This document shows positions 50,449-59,613 of a stretch of 64,000 nt of DNA, in pieces (position 1 is the first letter of the stretch; every line of letters begins with the position of its first letter). Below the pieces are notes generated by a model. The model worked only from the letters and a program-made list of their open reading frames with translations, was not told the DNA's origin and made no database searches. This DNA comes from Myxococcus eversor (GTDB taxonomy: Bacteria; Myxococcota; Myxococcia; Myxococcales; Myxococcaceae), in the NCBI RefSeq assembly GCF_010894455.1, contig NZ_JAAIXY010000008.1:248001-312000 (forward strand). The letters run 5' to 3'. A program made the translations under genes and the position numbers.

Positions 50449-53217
50449 ATGCGCGCCATGCCCAACCTGCTCCGACCGGTGGTGATTGCCACCGTAGCCC
50501 TGCTCTCCGCGTGCGGTGCCCGGCAGAACCCTCCGGCCGCCGAGCCCGCAGCGACTCCTCCCGCTTCATCTTCCGCGGCGGCCCCGGCCGCTCCCACGCC
50601 GCCCACGCTGCGTCTGCCCAAGGACGTGCGTCCCAATGGCTACGCGGTGGAGCTGACGCTGGACCCGAAGACCTCCGCCTTCCAGGGCACGGCGGACATC
50701 GGGCTCGACGTGGCGAAGCCCACCTCCATCGTGTGGCTGCACGGAAAGAACCTCACCGTGAAGCACACCTCGCTGATGCAGGCGGGCAGCACCATCGAAG
50801 TGACGCCGCTGAAGAGCGAGAAGGGCGACTTCCTCGGCTTCTCGCTGGCGAAGCCGCTGGCCGTGGGCACCGCGAAGCTGCGCGTGGTGTACGAGGGCGC
50901 CGCCTCCGAGAAGGAGACGGATGGCGCCTTCCGCGTCAACGAGGGCGGTGACTGGTACATCTACACGCAGTTCGAGCCCATCGACGCGCGGCGCGTCTTC
51001 CCCTGCTTCGACGAGCCCGAGTTCAAGGTGCCCTGGCAGCTGACGTTCCACGTGCCCGCTGGCAACGTGGCCGTCACCAACACGCCGCAGCTCGCCGAGG
51101 AGGCCCGTCCGGACGGTGGCCGCACCTATCGCTTCGCACGCACCAAGCCGCTGCCCAGCTACCTCATCGCCTTCGGCGTGGGCCCGTTCGACTTCCTCGC
51201 CGCCGCCGACTCCGGTCAGAACAAGGTGAAGACGCGCATCATCACCCCGCGGGGCCGCGCCGCCGAAGGCGCCTATGCCGCGAAGGTGACGCCCGAAATC
51301 CTCGCCGCGCTGGAGGACTACTTCGGCATCCCCTACGCGTACGAGAAGCTGGACGTCATCGCGGTGCCGCTGCTCGGTGGCGCCATGGAGCACCCGGGTC
51401 TGGTGACGTTCAACTCGCGGACGATGCTGGCGAGGCCCGCGGAGGACTCGCTCAACCGGCAGCGCAGGTTCTCGGAGACGCAGGTGCACGAGCTGGGGCA
51501 CCAGTGGTTCGGCAACCTCGTCACGCTGGCGTGGTGGGATGACTTGTGGCTCAACGAGTCCTTCGCGTCCTGGGTCACCCCGCGCATCGTCGAGACGTGG
51601 CAGCCGACGTGGGACGCGCCGGTGGAGCGCGTGCAGGACCGCAGCCGCTCGCTGGACTCCGACAGCCTCCTGTCCGCGCGCCGCATCCGTCAGCCCATCG
51701 ACACGGCCAACGACATCCACAACGCCTTCGACGGCATCACCTACGGCAAGGGCTCCGCGGTCCTCTCCATGACGGAGGAGTGGCTGGGACGTGAGGTGTT
51801 CCGCAAGGGCATCCAGCGCTACATGCGCAAGCACGCGCACGGCAACGCCACGGCGAAGGACTTCCTGGACGCGCTGTCCGCCGAGGCGGGCCAGGACGTG
51901 ACGGGCGTGCTGGGCACGTTCCTGGACCAGGGCGGCGCGCCGCTCGTCACCGCGACGCTGGAGTGTGGCGCGGGGCAGCCCAAGGTGGTCCTCACCCAGA
52001 AGCGCTACCCGCGCCTGGGCTCGCAGTCGACGGTGCCGCAGACGTGGAAGGTGCCCGTGTGCGTGGAGTACGCGGCGGGCAACAAGGACGCACGCGCCTG
52101 CACGGTGCTGGAGAATGAGAGCGCCGAGGTGGCCTTGACGGAGGCGAAGACGTGCCCGGCCTGGGTGTTCCCCAACGCGGAGGGCGCGGGCTTCTTCCGC
52201 ATGCAGTTGACGGGGGACGCGGCGACGAAGCTCCTGAAGACGGGCGTGGCGAAGCTGTCGCGCTCGGAGCGCGTGGCGCTGCTGGGCGACGTGAAGGCGC
52301 TGGCCCTGGCCGGAGCGCTGCCGGCCTCCGAGGCGCTGACGCTGGCGGCCCGCATGGCCCAGGACCCGGACCGGGTCATCGTCGAGACCTCCATGGACAT
52401 GCTGGAGCTGTCGAGCGCGCGGCTGCTGCCGGAGGCGCGGCTGAAGGACAGGGAGCGCTTCCTGCGTGAGACGTACGGGCCCCGCGCCCGGGAGCTGGGC
52501 TTCACCTCGCGCAAGGGCGAGAGCGAGGACACGCGCCTGCTTCGTCCGCGCGTGGTGCGGGTGGCGGGCCGCGACGGCGCGGACCCGAAGATTGTCGCGG
52601 AGGCCCGGACGCTCGCGGACAAGTGGCTTGCGAACAAGCAGGCCATTGAACCGGAGATGGTGGACGCGGTGCTCTCCGTCGCCGCGGCGCATGGTGACTC
52701 GGCCTTCCACCAGAAGCTCATCGCGGCGGTGCGCACGGAGAAGGACCGCGGCATCCGTCAGCGCCTGCTCGGGGCGCTGAGCAGCTTCACGGACCCGGAG
52801 CTGGTGAAGCAGGGCCTGCCGCTGGTGTTCGACAAGGCGTTGGACCCGCGCGAGTCGATGTGGATGGTCTTCGGCGCCACGCAGAACGTGCGCACGCAGG
52901 GCGTGGCGTTCGACTTCGTGAAGGAGAACTACGACCGGCTGGTGGGTGACTCGCCCGAGGCGCTCCTGCCGAAGGACGCGGCGGGCCGGCTGGCCTTCGT
53001 GGGCGGCGGCTTCTGCAGCCCGGAGCGGCGCAAGGAGGTGGAGGAGTTCTTCACGCCGCGCAACGCGAATGCGCCGGGCGGGCCTCGCATGCTGACGCAG
53101 CTCCTGGAGTCGATGGACCAGTGCGTCGCGCTGAAGGCGGCGCAGGCGGCCAGCATCGAGTCGTTCCTCACCGGCCGCGCCTCGCCGCGTCCGCCGCAGG
53201 CCCCGACGACGCGCTGA
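50449..53217 (+). CDS. M1 family zinc aminopeptidase, lipoprotein
   Basis: A 922-residue peptidase with lipobox LLSAC near residue 22 and a Pro/Ala-rich linker. M1 features: exopeptidase motif GGAMEHPGLVTF (GAMEH where GAMEN is usual), zinc motif VHELGHQWFGN and the third ligand in WLNESFASW; FEPIDARRVFPCFDEPEFK is also conserved. The C-terminal half is the helical ERAP-like domain. It probably digests peptides at the cell surface, fitting a predatory bacterium. A second ATG at 50458 is possible. Confidence 0.9.
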   Translation: MRAMPNLLRPVVIATVALLSACGARQNPPAAEPAATPPASSSAAAPAAPTPPTLRLPKDVRPNGYAVELTLDPKTSAFQGTADIGLDVAKPTSIVWLHGKNLTVKHTSLMQAGSTIEVTPLKSEKGDFLGFSLAKPLAVGTAKLRVVYEGAASEKETDGAFRVNEGGDWYIYTQFEPIDARRVFPCFDEPEFKVPWQLTFHVPAGNVAVTNTPQLAEEARPDGGRTYRFARTKPLPSYLIAFGVGPFDFLAAADSGQNKVKTRIITPRGRAAEGAYAAKVTPEILAALEDYFGIPYAYEKLDVIAVPLLGGAMEHPGLVTFNSRTMLARPAEDSLNRQRRFSETQVHELGHQWFGNLVTLAWWDDLWLNESFASWVTPRIVETWQPTWDAPVERVQDRSRSLDSDSLLSARRIRQPIDTANDIHNAFDGITYGKGSAVLSMTEEWLGREVFRKGIQRYMRKHAHGNATAKDFLDALSAEAGQDVTGVLGTFLDQGGAPLVTATLECGAGQPKVVLTQKRYPRLGSQSTVPQTWKVPVCVEYAAGNKDARACTVLENESAEVALTEAKTCPAWVFPNAEGAGFFRMQLTGDAATKLLKTGVAKLSRSERVALLGDVKALALAGALPASEALTLAARMAQDPDRVIVETSMDMLELSSARLLPEARLKDRERFLRETYGPRARELGFTSRKGESEDTRLLRPRVVRVAGRDGADPKIVAEARTLADKWLANKQAIEPEMVDAVLSVAAAHGDSAFHQKLIAAVRTEKDRGIRQRLLGALSSFTDPELVKQGLPLVFDKALDPRESMWMVFGATQNVRTQGVAFDFVKENYDRLVGDSPEALLPKDAAGRLAFVGGGFCSPERRKEVEEFFTPRNANAPGGPRMLTQLLESMDQCVALKAAQAASIESFLTGRASPRPPQAPTTR

Positions 53218-53264
53218 CCGGTCCCTGAAGCCCGGACGTCCGGAAGCTCGAACGTCCGGAAGTG

Positions 53265-53288
53265 GGAGCCCGGGGCCGTGATGGCTCC
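53265..53288. terminator. Hairpin between convergent aminopeptidase and hydratase genes
   Basis: GGAGCC, a 12-nt loop and GGCTCC pair; just upstream there are two near-identical ACGTCCGGAAG repeats. It is GC-rich without a T tract. Confidence 0.4.
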
Positions 53289-53313
53289 GGGCCCGCCCGC
53301 GTGATTCGGGGGG

Positions 53314-54069
53314 CTACTTCTTGCTGCCGCGCGACATGAAGGCCATGAAGGCCTCCTGCGCTTCCTCGGAGCCCAGGCGCTCGATGAACTTCGCGCCCTC
53401 GCGCGCCAGCGTGGCGTGCGTCTCCTCGCGGCGCGGTCCGCGAATCAGCTCCTTCGTCACGCGCACGGCCTCGGTGGGACGGGAGGCCAGGGTGCGGGCG
53501 CGCTCGGCGGCCACCTCCTGGAGGCTCTCGGCGGGCACCACCTTGTTGATGATGCCGGCGCGCAGCGCGGTCGCCGCGTCGAACGGCTCTCCGAAGAGGA
53601 GCAGCTCGCTGGCCAGCGCGTAGCCGGCCATGCGCGGAATCAGCAGGCTGCTGGCGCCTTCCGCGCACAGGCCGAGCTGGACGAAGGGCATGTGGAAGCG
53701 CACGCGCTCGCTGGCCACGACGTAGTCACAGTGCAGCAGCATCGTCGTGCCGATGCCCACCGCGGGGCCGTCCACGGCCGCCAGCACCGGCTTGGGCGCG
53801 TCCACCAGCGCCTTGAGGAAGAGGAACACCGCGCTGTCCTCGCCCGCGGGCGGGTGCTCCATGAAGTCGCCGATGTCATTGCCCGCGGTGAAGACGTTGC
53901 CCGCGCCGGTGAGCAGCACCACGCGGACCTCGGCGTCCGTCGCCGCCTGCTTGAGCGCGGCGGTGGCCGCCTCGTACATCGCATGCGTGAAGGCGTTCTT
54001 CTTCTCGGGTCGGTTGAAGGTGAGGGTGAGGACCCCCGCTTCCCGCTTCGTCAGCAACGTGTCGGACAT
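53314..54069 (-). CDS. Enoyl-CoA hydratase/isomerase
   Basis: A 251-residue crotonase-family enzyme: LTFNRPEKKNAFTHAMYEA, the oxyanion-hole segment AGNDIGDF, GPAVGIGTTMLLHCDYVVAS, and MPFVQLGLCAEGASSLL, with a Glu at the catalytic position. It hydrates or isomerises enoyl-CoA in fatty-acid breakdown. It is not in an operon with other beta-oxidation genes here. Confidence 0.88.
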   Translation of the reverse strand: MSDTLLTKREAGVLTLTFNRPEKKNAFTHAMYEAATAALKQAATDAEVRVVLLTGAGNVFTAGNDIGDFMEHPPAGEDSAVFLFLKALVDAPKPVLAAVDGPAVGIGTTMLLHCDYVVASERVRFHMPFVQLGLCAEGASSLLIPRMAGYALASELLLFGEPFDAATALRAGIINKVVPAESLQEVAAERARTLASRPTEAVRVTKELIRGPRREETHATLAREGAKFIERLGSEEAQEAFMAFMSRGSKK

Positions 54070-54164
54070 GGGCCAAGCCTAGACCGAGTCACCCCCGGAC
54101 GAGGACTCAACTTGCATCCGCTCCGGGCCCTCGTGTGCCCACCCGCCCTACCTCGTCCACCGGC

Positions 54165-55061
54165 TCACGGCCGCAGCGCGCGGGCCACCAGCGGCGCGAG
54201 CGTCACCACCCGGTGCTCGAACGGCAGCCCCGAGGGAGGCTCCACGCTGTCGGTGCCGACGAGCAGCCGCACCGGCAGCGCCCCCAGCCGCTCCACCGCG
54301 GGCCCCACCAGCAGCGCGTGCGTCGTCACCACCGTCAGGTCCTCCGCGCAGCCCGCCGCGAGCAGCGTGTTGGCCGCCGCGACGAGGGTGCCGCCCGTGG
54401 ACACCATGTCGTCCACCAGGATGGGCCGCTTGCCGCGCACCTCGCCCATGAGGCCGCTGGCGTGCACCTCGTCGCCGCTCAGCCGCACCTTGTGAATCAC
54501 CGCCCACGGACGGCCCAACAGCCGCGCCAGCGCCTCCGCGCGCTTCACCGCGCCCAGGTCCGGCGCCACCACCACCGACGTGTCAGTCACCTGCGGCCGC
54601 AGCGCCTCCGCCAGCACCGGCAACGCCGTGAGGTGCTCCAGCGGCGCGCCGAAGCACCCCTCCAGCGCGGGGCTGTGCAGGTCCACCACCATCACCCGCG
54701 CGAAGCGGCCCTGGGACAGCATGTCCGCCACCAGCCGGCCACCCAGGGGCTCGCCCGGCCGCGCGCGCCGGTCCTGCCGCGCGTAGCCCAGGTATGGCAC
54801 CACGGCCTCCAGCCGCGCGGCGCCTGCCCGCCAGCACGCGTCCGCCATCAGCAGCAGCTCCAGCAGGTGCTCTCCGGCAGGGGGTGTCAGGGACTGCAGC
54901 AGCACCACGGTGCGGCCGCGCACGGAGGCGGGGACCTCCAGGTGCATCTCTCCGTCGGGGAACCGCTCGAAGTGGCAATCGGTGGGCGCAATACCCAGGG
55001 CCTGGGCGAGCTCCCGTCCCAGGCGGGGACTGGCGGTGCCGATGAGGAGGATGGGGTCCAT
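54165..55061 (-). CDS. Ribose-phosphate pyrophosphokinase-like protein
   Basis: A 298-residue protein with the PRPP synthetase layout: SPRLGRELAQALGI, FPDGEMHLEVPASVRG, the loop YARQDRRARPGEPLGGRLVA, VVDLHSPALEGCFGAP, and PRPP-binding VDDMVSTGGTLVAAA. It is somewhat shorter than the usual ~310-320. It lies next to a divergent phosphoribosyltransferase. It would make PRPP from ribose-5-phosphate and ATP; whether it is the main cellular enzyme cannot be told. Confidence 0.85.
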   Translation of the reverse strand: MDPILLIGTASPRLGRELAQALGIAPTDCHFERFPDGEMHLEVPASVRGRTVVLLQSLTPPAGEHLLELLLMADACWRAGAARLEAVVPYLGYARQDRRARPGEPLGGRLVADMLSQGRFARVMVVDLHSPALEGCFGAPLEHLTALPVLAEALRPQVTDTSVVVAPDLGAVKRAEALARLLGRPWAVIHKVRLSGDEVHASGLMGEVRGKRPILVDDMVSTGGTLVAAANTLLAAGCAEDLTVVTTHALLVGPAVERLGALPVRLLVGTDSVEPPSGLPFEHRVVTLAPLVARALRP

Positions 55062-55203
55062 CTCCCAACCCTAGCGCGCCCGGTGGCCCGGGGGTGCGGC
55101 GCTCGCTGCCTCCCCCGCTGACATGCCTCCGGGAGAGCCGTTGCCCGCCCCTTCGCCGCCAGCGGGCCCGGCCGTGCTTTCCCTTGGGACAAGGAGAGTG
55201 ACG

Positions 55204-55890
55204 ATGCGCTTTCGCGACAGAGCAGACGCCGGGCGCCGGCTGGCGGCGGTGCTCCTGCCCTACCGGGGCTCGGAGGTCCGCGTGCTGGGGCTGGCCCGGG
55301 GAGGGTTGAGGGTGGCGTACGAGGTGGCCCGCGCGCTGGAAGTCCCGCTGGACGTCTGGGTGTCCAGGCGCCTGAGCATCCCAGGGCGGGTGCTGACGAT
55401 GGGCGCGGTGTCCGAGGGCGGAGGCCAGTACCTCCTCTCGGATGCGCTGCGACTGGCGCCCCTGCCGAAAGGCGAGGTGGACTCGCTCATCCGTGAAGAG
55501 GCCAGCGTGGTGGACGAGCAGGTACGGCGGCTGCGCGGACATCCTCTTTCCGGGCTCGGCGGCCGCACCGTGGTGCTGGTGGATGACGGCGTGCTGACGG
55601 GCGCCTCCGCCGCCGCCGCGCTGAGGGCCCTGCGGCTGTTCCACCCGGCCCGGCTGGTGATGGGCACCCCGGTCGCCACGCCCGAGGGGCTGGCGGTGCT
55701 GCGGCCCGAGGCGGACACGGTGGCCTGCGTGGTGACCGAGCCGGGGATGCGCACGGTGGCCGAGGCCTATGACGACTTCCGCGCGTTCCCCGACGTGGAG
55801 CTGCGGAGCCTGGTCGAGCGCTCCCGTGAGCCGCCCTGGCGCTCGCAGGAGGTGGTGGAGTCCGCGGACTCGGGTGGGACCTGGATGTGA
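55204..55890 (+). CDS. Phosphoribosyltransferase-domain protein
   Basis: A 228-residue protein from the ATG at 55204 (AAGGAG upstream). It has the type I PRTase fold: VRVLGLARGGLRVAYEVARA, PLDVWVSRRL, and the PRPP loop TVVLVDDGVLTGASAAAALR. The substrate base is not known; this group is often paired with, or fused to, dienelactone hydrolase-like enzymes, as in the next gene. Confidence 0.85.
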   Translation: MRFRDRADAGRRLAAVLLPYRGSEVRVLGLARGGLRVAYEVARALEVPLDVWVSRRLSIPGRVLTMGAVSEGGGQYLLSDALRLAPLPKGEVDSLIREEASVVDEQVRRLRGHPLSGLGGRTVVLVDDGVLTGASAAAALRALRLFHPARLVMGTPVATPEGLAVLRPEADTVACVVTEPGMRTVAEAYDDFRAFPDVELRSLVERSREPPWRSQEVVESADSGGTWM

Positions 55891-55947
55891 GGCCGTGAAG
55901 CCGTTTCGTTGTGACGACGTGCACCCGTGACACGAGGAGAGCGGCCC

Positions 55948-56640
55948 ATGAGTCAGGACGACCCGAAGGACCTGGAGGTCCGCGAGGTGATGGTGCGCTC
56001 CGGACGCGCGGAGCTGGGCGGCAGCCTGGCCCTTCCTCCAGGCGCGCGCGGGCTGGTCATCTTCGCGCATGGCAGCGGCAGCAGTCGCTTCAGTCCGCGC
56101 AACCGCGCCGTCGCGCGCGGCCTGCGTGAAGCCGGCCTGGGCACGCTGCTGTTCGATTTGCTCGGCGCGGACGAGGAGGCGATGGACGCGGGCACCGGCG
56201 AGCTGCGCTTCGATATCCCATTCCTCGCGCGGCGGCTCATCGCGGTGACGCGGTGGGCGCAGGCCCAGCCGGAGCTGTCCGGGCTGGGGCTGGGCTACTT
56301 CGGCTCCAGCACGGGCGCGGCGGCGGCGCTGCTGGCGGCGGCGCTGCATCCAGAGTCGGTGCGGTCGGTGGTGTCCCGCGGCGGCAGACCGGACCTGGCC
56401 GGGCCCGCGCTGGCCCGGGTGCGAGCGCCCACGCTGCTGCTCGTGGGCAGCCTGGACGTGGACGTGCTGGAGCTGAACCAGGACGCGTTCGACGAGCTTT
56501 CCTCCGCCAAGTCCCTCATCGTCATCCCCGGGGCCACGCACCTGTTCGAGGAGCCCGGCACGCTGGAGGAGGTGGCGCGCCGCGCGGCGGACTGGTTCAC
56601 CCGCCACCTGGAGGCGCCTCGACTGGAGGCCCGCGAATGA
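55948..56640 (+). CDS. Dienelactone hydrolase-like alpha/beta hydrolase
   Basis: A 230-residue protein from the ATG at 55948 (GAGGAGAG upstream). It has GLVIFAHGSGSSRFSPRNRA, the nucleophile in YFGSSTGAAAALLAAA, an Asp in LLVGSLDVDVLELN, and the His in GATHLFEEPGTLEE: a full catalytic triad. It is 57 bp after the phosphoribosyltransferase and probably in one operon. The substrate is unknown. Confidence 0.85.
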   Translation: MSQDDPKDLEVREVMVRSGRAELGGSLALPPGARGLVIFAHGSGSSRFSPRNRAVARGLREAGLGTLLFDLLGADEEAMDAGTGELRFDIPFLARRLIAVTRWAQAQPELSGLGLGYFGSSTGAAAALLAAALHPESVRSVVSRGGRPDLAGPALARVRAPTLLLVGSLDVDVLELNQDAFDELSSAKSLIVIPGATHLFEEPGTLEEVARRAADWFTRHLEAPRLEARE

Positions 56641-56723
56641 GCCCGGAGCCCGGGCCGACCGGACCGACGGTGCGCCGGAGCGCGGACGGACGGTGGACCA
56701 CCGAATGCGAAGTGGAGGTCTGA
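56637..56723 (+). CDS. Possible 28-residue ATGA-coupled peptide
   Basis: An ATG overlaps the hydrolase stop (ATGA) and opens a 28-codon frame ending in TTECEVEV. Very short and rich in Pro/Gly/Arg near the start; it may be coincidence. Confidence 0.3.
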   Translation: MSPEPGPTGPTVRRSADGRWTTECEVEV

Positions 56724-56774
56724 AGCGGAGTATTGAGGCCCCGCATGGGCGCGCGGGCTGGTATAGGCATCGGC

Positions 56775-57326
56775 ATGCGCTCGCGTGAACCCCGCTTTGT
56801 CTGGCTGGACCTGGAGATGACCGGGTTGGACCCCGAGTCCTGCGCCATCATCGAGATTGGCGTCATCATCACCGGGCCGGATTTGCGCCCGATTGCGGAG
56901 ATTGAACGCGTCATCTGGCAGCCGGAGGAAGTGCTCCTGCGCATGGAGCCCGTGGTGCGGGAGATGCACACGCGCAACGGCCTGCTCGAGAAGGTGCGCG
57001 CCTCCAGCACGTCGCTGCGGGTGGCGGAGCGGGAGGTGACGGCGCTGGTGGCCGAGCACTGTCCGATGGGAGAGGGCGTGCTGGCGGGCAACTCCATCCA
57101 CACCGACCGCCGCTTCCTGTTCCAGTACATGCCGCTGCTGGAGCGCTACCTGCACTACCGCATGGTGGACGTGACGAGCCTCAAGGTCCTCACGCGCGCC
57201 TGGTACCCGAACCTGGTGGAGCCGCGAAAGCCGCCCAGCGGGCACACCGCGCTCGCGGACCTGCGCTCCAGCATCAACGAGCTGCAGTACTACCGCGACA
57301 CCCTGTTCCGCGCGACGCCGGGCTGA
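56775..57326 (+). CDS. orn: Oligoribonuclease
   Basis: A 183-residue DEDDh exonuclease: WLDLEMTGLDPE (Asp/Glu), GNSIHTDRRFL (Asp), and GHTALADLRSSI (His and Asp). The length and LLEKVR...VLTRAWYPNL pattern match bacterial oligoribonuclease, which degrades 2- to 5-nt RNA and pGpG. Upstream, only a 51-bp gap separates it from the possible small peptide. Confidence 0.92.
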   Translation: MRSREPRFVWLDLEMTGLDPESCAIIEIGVIITGPDLRPIAEIERVIWQPEEVLLRMEPVVREMHTRNGLLEKVRASSTSLRVAEREVTALVAEHCPMGEGVLAGNSIHTDRRFLFQYMPLLERYLHYRMVDVTSLKVLTRAWYPNLVEPRKPPSGHTALADLRSSINELQYYRDTLFRATPG

Positions 57327-57350
57327 GTCTCCAGCCCGACGGCGTGGCTT

Positions 57351-57743
57351 TCAGCCCGCGGTCCCGGTGCTGCTCGGCGTGGGCCCGTTGGGGCCCCCGA
57401 GCAGCTCGGAGATGGTCTCCAGCAGCAGGTCGAGTTCGAAGGGCTTGGCCAGGAAGCGCGCGCTGGAGCGGCGCTCCTCCTCGGAGATGCGGCCCGCGCT
57501 CATCACGACGACGGGGATGGTGCGCAGCGCCGGGTCATCGCGCATGCGGCGCAGCATCTCCCGGCCGTCCATCACCGGCATCATCAAGTCCAACAGCACC
57601 AGGTCGGGACGCACCTCCGCCATCCGTTGCAGGCCCTCCGAGCCGTTGAAGGCCGTGAGGATGCCGTAGCCCTCCACGGAGAGGATGTCCTGGAGTGCCT
57701 CGACGATGGCCAGCTCGTCATCGACGATGAGCAGCCGCTTCAT
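57351..57743 (-). CDS. Single-domain response regulator (receiver only)
   Basis: A 130-residue CheY-like protein: LLIVDDELAIVEAL, phospho-Asp in DLVLLDLMMPVMDGREM (~Asp52), VVVMSAG, and the Lys in FLAKPFELD. No output domain follows; the C-terminal tail is Gly/Pro/Thr-rich. The cognate kinase is not nearby. It is convergent with the oligoribonuclease gene, 24 bp apart. Confidence 0.9.
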   Translation of the reverse strand: MKRLLIVDDELAIVEALQDILSVEGYGILTAFNGSEGLQRMAEVRPDLVLLDLMMPVMDGREMLRRMRDDPALRTIPVVVMSAGRISEEERRSSARFLAKPFELDLLLETISELLGGPNGPTPSSTGTAG

Positions 57744-57900
57744 CGACTCACGCCCTCTCTTCGTCCACGGTCACCACCCGGGGTCTTGCTCAGCCGGGCC
57801 ATTCCGGCTGCCGCCATCCCAGGGCGGGACGGTAGGACACGGGCCGGCGCAAGCCACGGAATTGAGCGCGGTGTGTTCGGAATGTTGCGGACCAGGAGTC

Positions 57901-59445
57901 TCACCGCAGTCGGGCTCTCAGCAGGTGTTTCTGGACCTTGCCCAGCGCGTTGCGAGGCAGCGAGTCCATGAAGACGACGCGACGGGGTTTCTTGAAGCTG
58001 GCGAGCCTGTCCTTACACCAATCCACCAGGGCCTGCGCATCCGGGGCGTGCATGCCGGGTGGGGGTACCACGACGGCCACCACCTGCTCGCCATAGTCCG
58101 CGTCCGGAAGGCCCAGCACGGCGACCTCGGCCACGCCCGGGTGCGTGGCGAGCACCTCCTCCACCTCGCGCGGGTACACGTTGAAGCCGCCGCTGATGAT
58201 GAGCTCGCGCGCCCGCCCGGTGATGCGCAGGTAGCCGTCCGCGTCCAGCTCGCCCAAATCTCCGGTGCGGAACCAACCCTCCGAGTCGAAGGACTCCGAC
58301 GTGGCATCGGGCCTTCGCCAGTAGCCCGCGAAGACGTGGGGGCCGCGGACCTCGATTTCCCCCATCTCGCCCTGGGGCAGGTGGCGGCGCGTGCGCACGT
58401 CGACGACGCGCGCCTCCTGGCCCGGGAAGGGGAAGCCCACCGTGCCCGGACGGCGCTCGCCGTCATACGGGTTGGTGGTGTTCATGATGGTCTCCGTCAT
58501 CCCGTAGCGCTCGAGGATGCGCGTGCCGAAGTCCTTCTCGATGTCGTGGAAGAGCTGGGGACTCAAGGGCGCGGAGCCGGAGACCCACAGGCGCAGCTCG
58601 CGGGGCTTCACGCCCGTGCGCCGCGACTCCTCCAGCAGTCTGCCGTACATGGTAGGCACCCCGAAGAACATCGTCAGCGAGGCGTCATCGCGCAACGTCG
58701 CCAGCGCGTCCGTGGCCACGAAGCGTCGGTGCAGCTCCAGGCTCGAGCCGGTGTACAGCGTGCCGTGCAGGCCCACCATGAGGCCGTGCGTGTGGAACAA
58801 CGGCAGGGCGAGCAGCAGCCGGTCCGCCGCCGTCCAGCGCCACGCCTCGGTGACGGCCTTCACGTTGGCCAGCAGGTTGCGGTGCAGCAGCATGGCGCCC
58901 TTGGAGCGGCCCGTCGTCCCGGACGTGTAGCCCAGCACCGCCAGGTCCTCCGGACGCGGCAGCGCGAGCGCCACCGGTGACGTCGCGCCCTCCTCCAGCA
59001 GCACGTCGAAGTCGATGACCTCCAACGAGGCCGGCGGCGTGACGGTGGTCGGCTCCACGGTGACGAGCCATTGCAGCGACGGGAGCTGGTCCTTGAGCGG
59101 AATCAGCTCCGCCACCCCCGACGCGCCGGTGACGCAGGTGTGGACCTCCGCGTCCGCGAGGATGTGGGCCAGCTCCACCTGGCGATACGCCGTGTTGACG
59201 AGCACCACGACGCAGCCCGCGTGCTGCACACCCAGGTAGGCGACGATGAACCGCGGGCTGTTCTCCAGGAAGAGCGCCACGCGCTCGCCCGGCTGCAGGC
59301 CGCGCTGACGCATGCCCTTCGCGAAGGCCGCGATGTGCTCGGCCAGCTCGCCGTAGGAAGTCGATTCACGCTCGAACGTGAGGAACGGCCGCCCCGGCGC
59401 GCCGTGGGCGTGGTCCAGGAAGGTTTCGAGGAGGGACGAAGACAT
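57901..59445 (-). CDS. Acyl-CoA synthetase / AMP-dependent ligase
   Basis: A 514-residue ANL-family enzyme: AMP-binding loop LGYTSGTTGRSKGAMLLHRN, SERYGMTETIMNTTNP-like A5 region, A7-A8 hinge GWFRTGDLGELDADGYLRIT and GGFNVYPREVEEVL, and the A10 Lys in NALGKVQKHLL. It probably activates medium- or long-chain acyl acids. It is divergent from the DUF5722-like gene with 168 bp between, which holds a small AACTC/GAGTT dyad at 59538-59550. Confidence 0.9.
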   Translation of the reverse strand: MSSSLLETFLDHAHGAPGRPFLTFERESTSYGELAEHIAAFAKGMRQRGLQPGERVALFLENSPRFIVAYLGVQHAGCVVVLVNTAYRQVELAHILADAEVHTCVTGASGVAELIPLKDQLPSLQWLVTVEPTTVTPPASLEVIDFDVLLEEGATSPVALALPRPEDLAVLGYTSGTTGRSKGAMLLHRNLLANVKAVTEAWRWTAADRLLLALPLFHTHGLMVGLHGTLYTGSSLELHRRFVATDALATLRDDASLTMFFGVPTMYGRLLEESRRTGVKPRELRLWVSGSAPLSPQLFHDIEKDFGTRILERYGMTETIMNTTNPYDGERRPGTVGFPFPGQEARVVDVRTRRHLPQGEMGEIEVRGPHVFAGYWRRPDATSESFDSEGWFRTGDLGELDADGYLRITGRARELIISGGFNVYPREVEEVLATHPGVAEVAVLGLPDADYGEQVVAVVVPPPGMHAPDAQALVDWCKDRLASFKKPRRVVFMDSLPRNALGKVQKHLLRARLR

Positions 59446-59613
59446 GAGCCGCGCAGACTACTTCCCTCACTTCCAAACTGGACAAGCTGTGAGTCAATTT
59501 TGACGGCAAAGAGTGGCTTTAACTGCATAGTCTGACTAACTCGTTGAGTTGGCCTGAGGACGCGAGACAGGGAGTGGGTCCTCGGAAGGCTCGACGCGCA
59601 CGGGAGGTGTCAC

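Noticed and set aside
50566..52710. 714-codon open frame on the minus strand
   Set aside because: Antisense to the well-supported M1 aminopeptidase; composition is Arg/His/Gln-rich.
54583..56607. 674-codon open frame on the minus strand
   Set aside because: Covers three real genes on both strands and has no recognisable domain.
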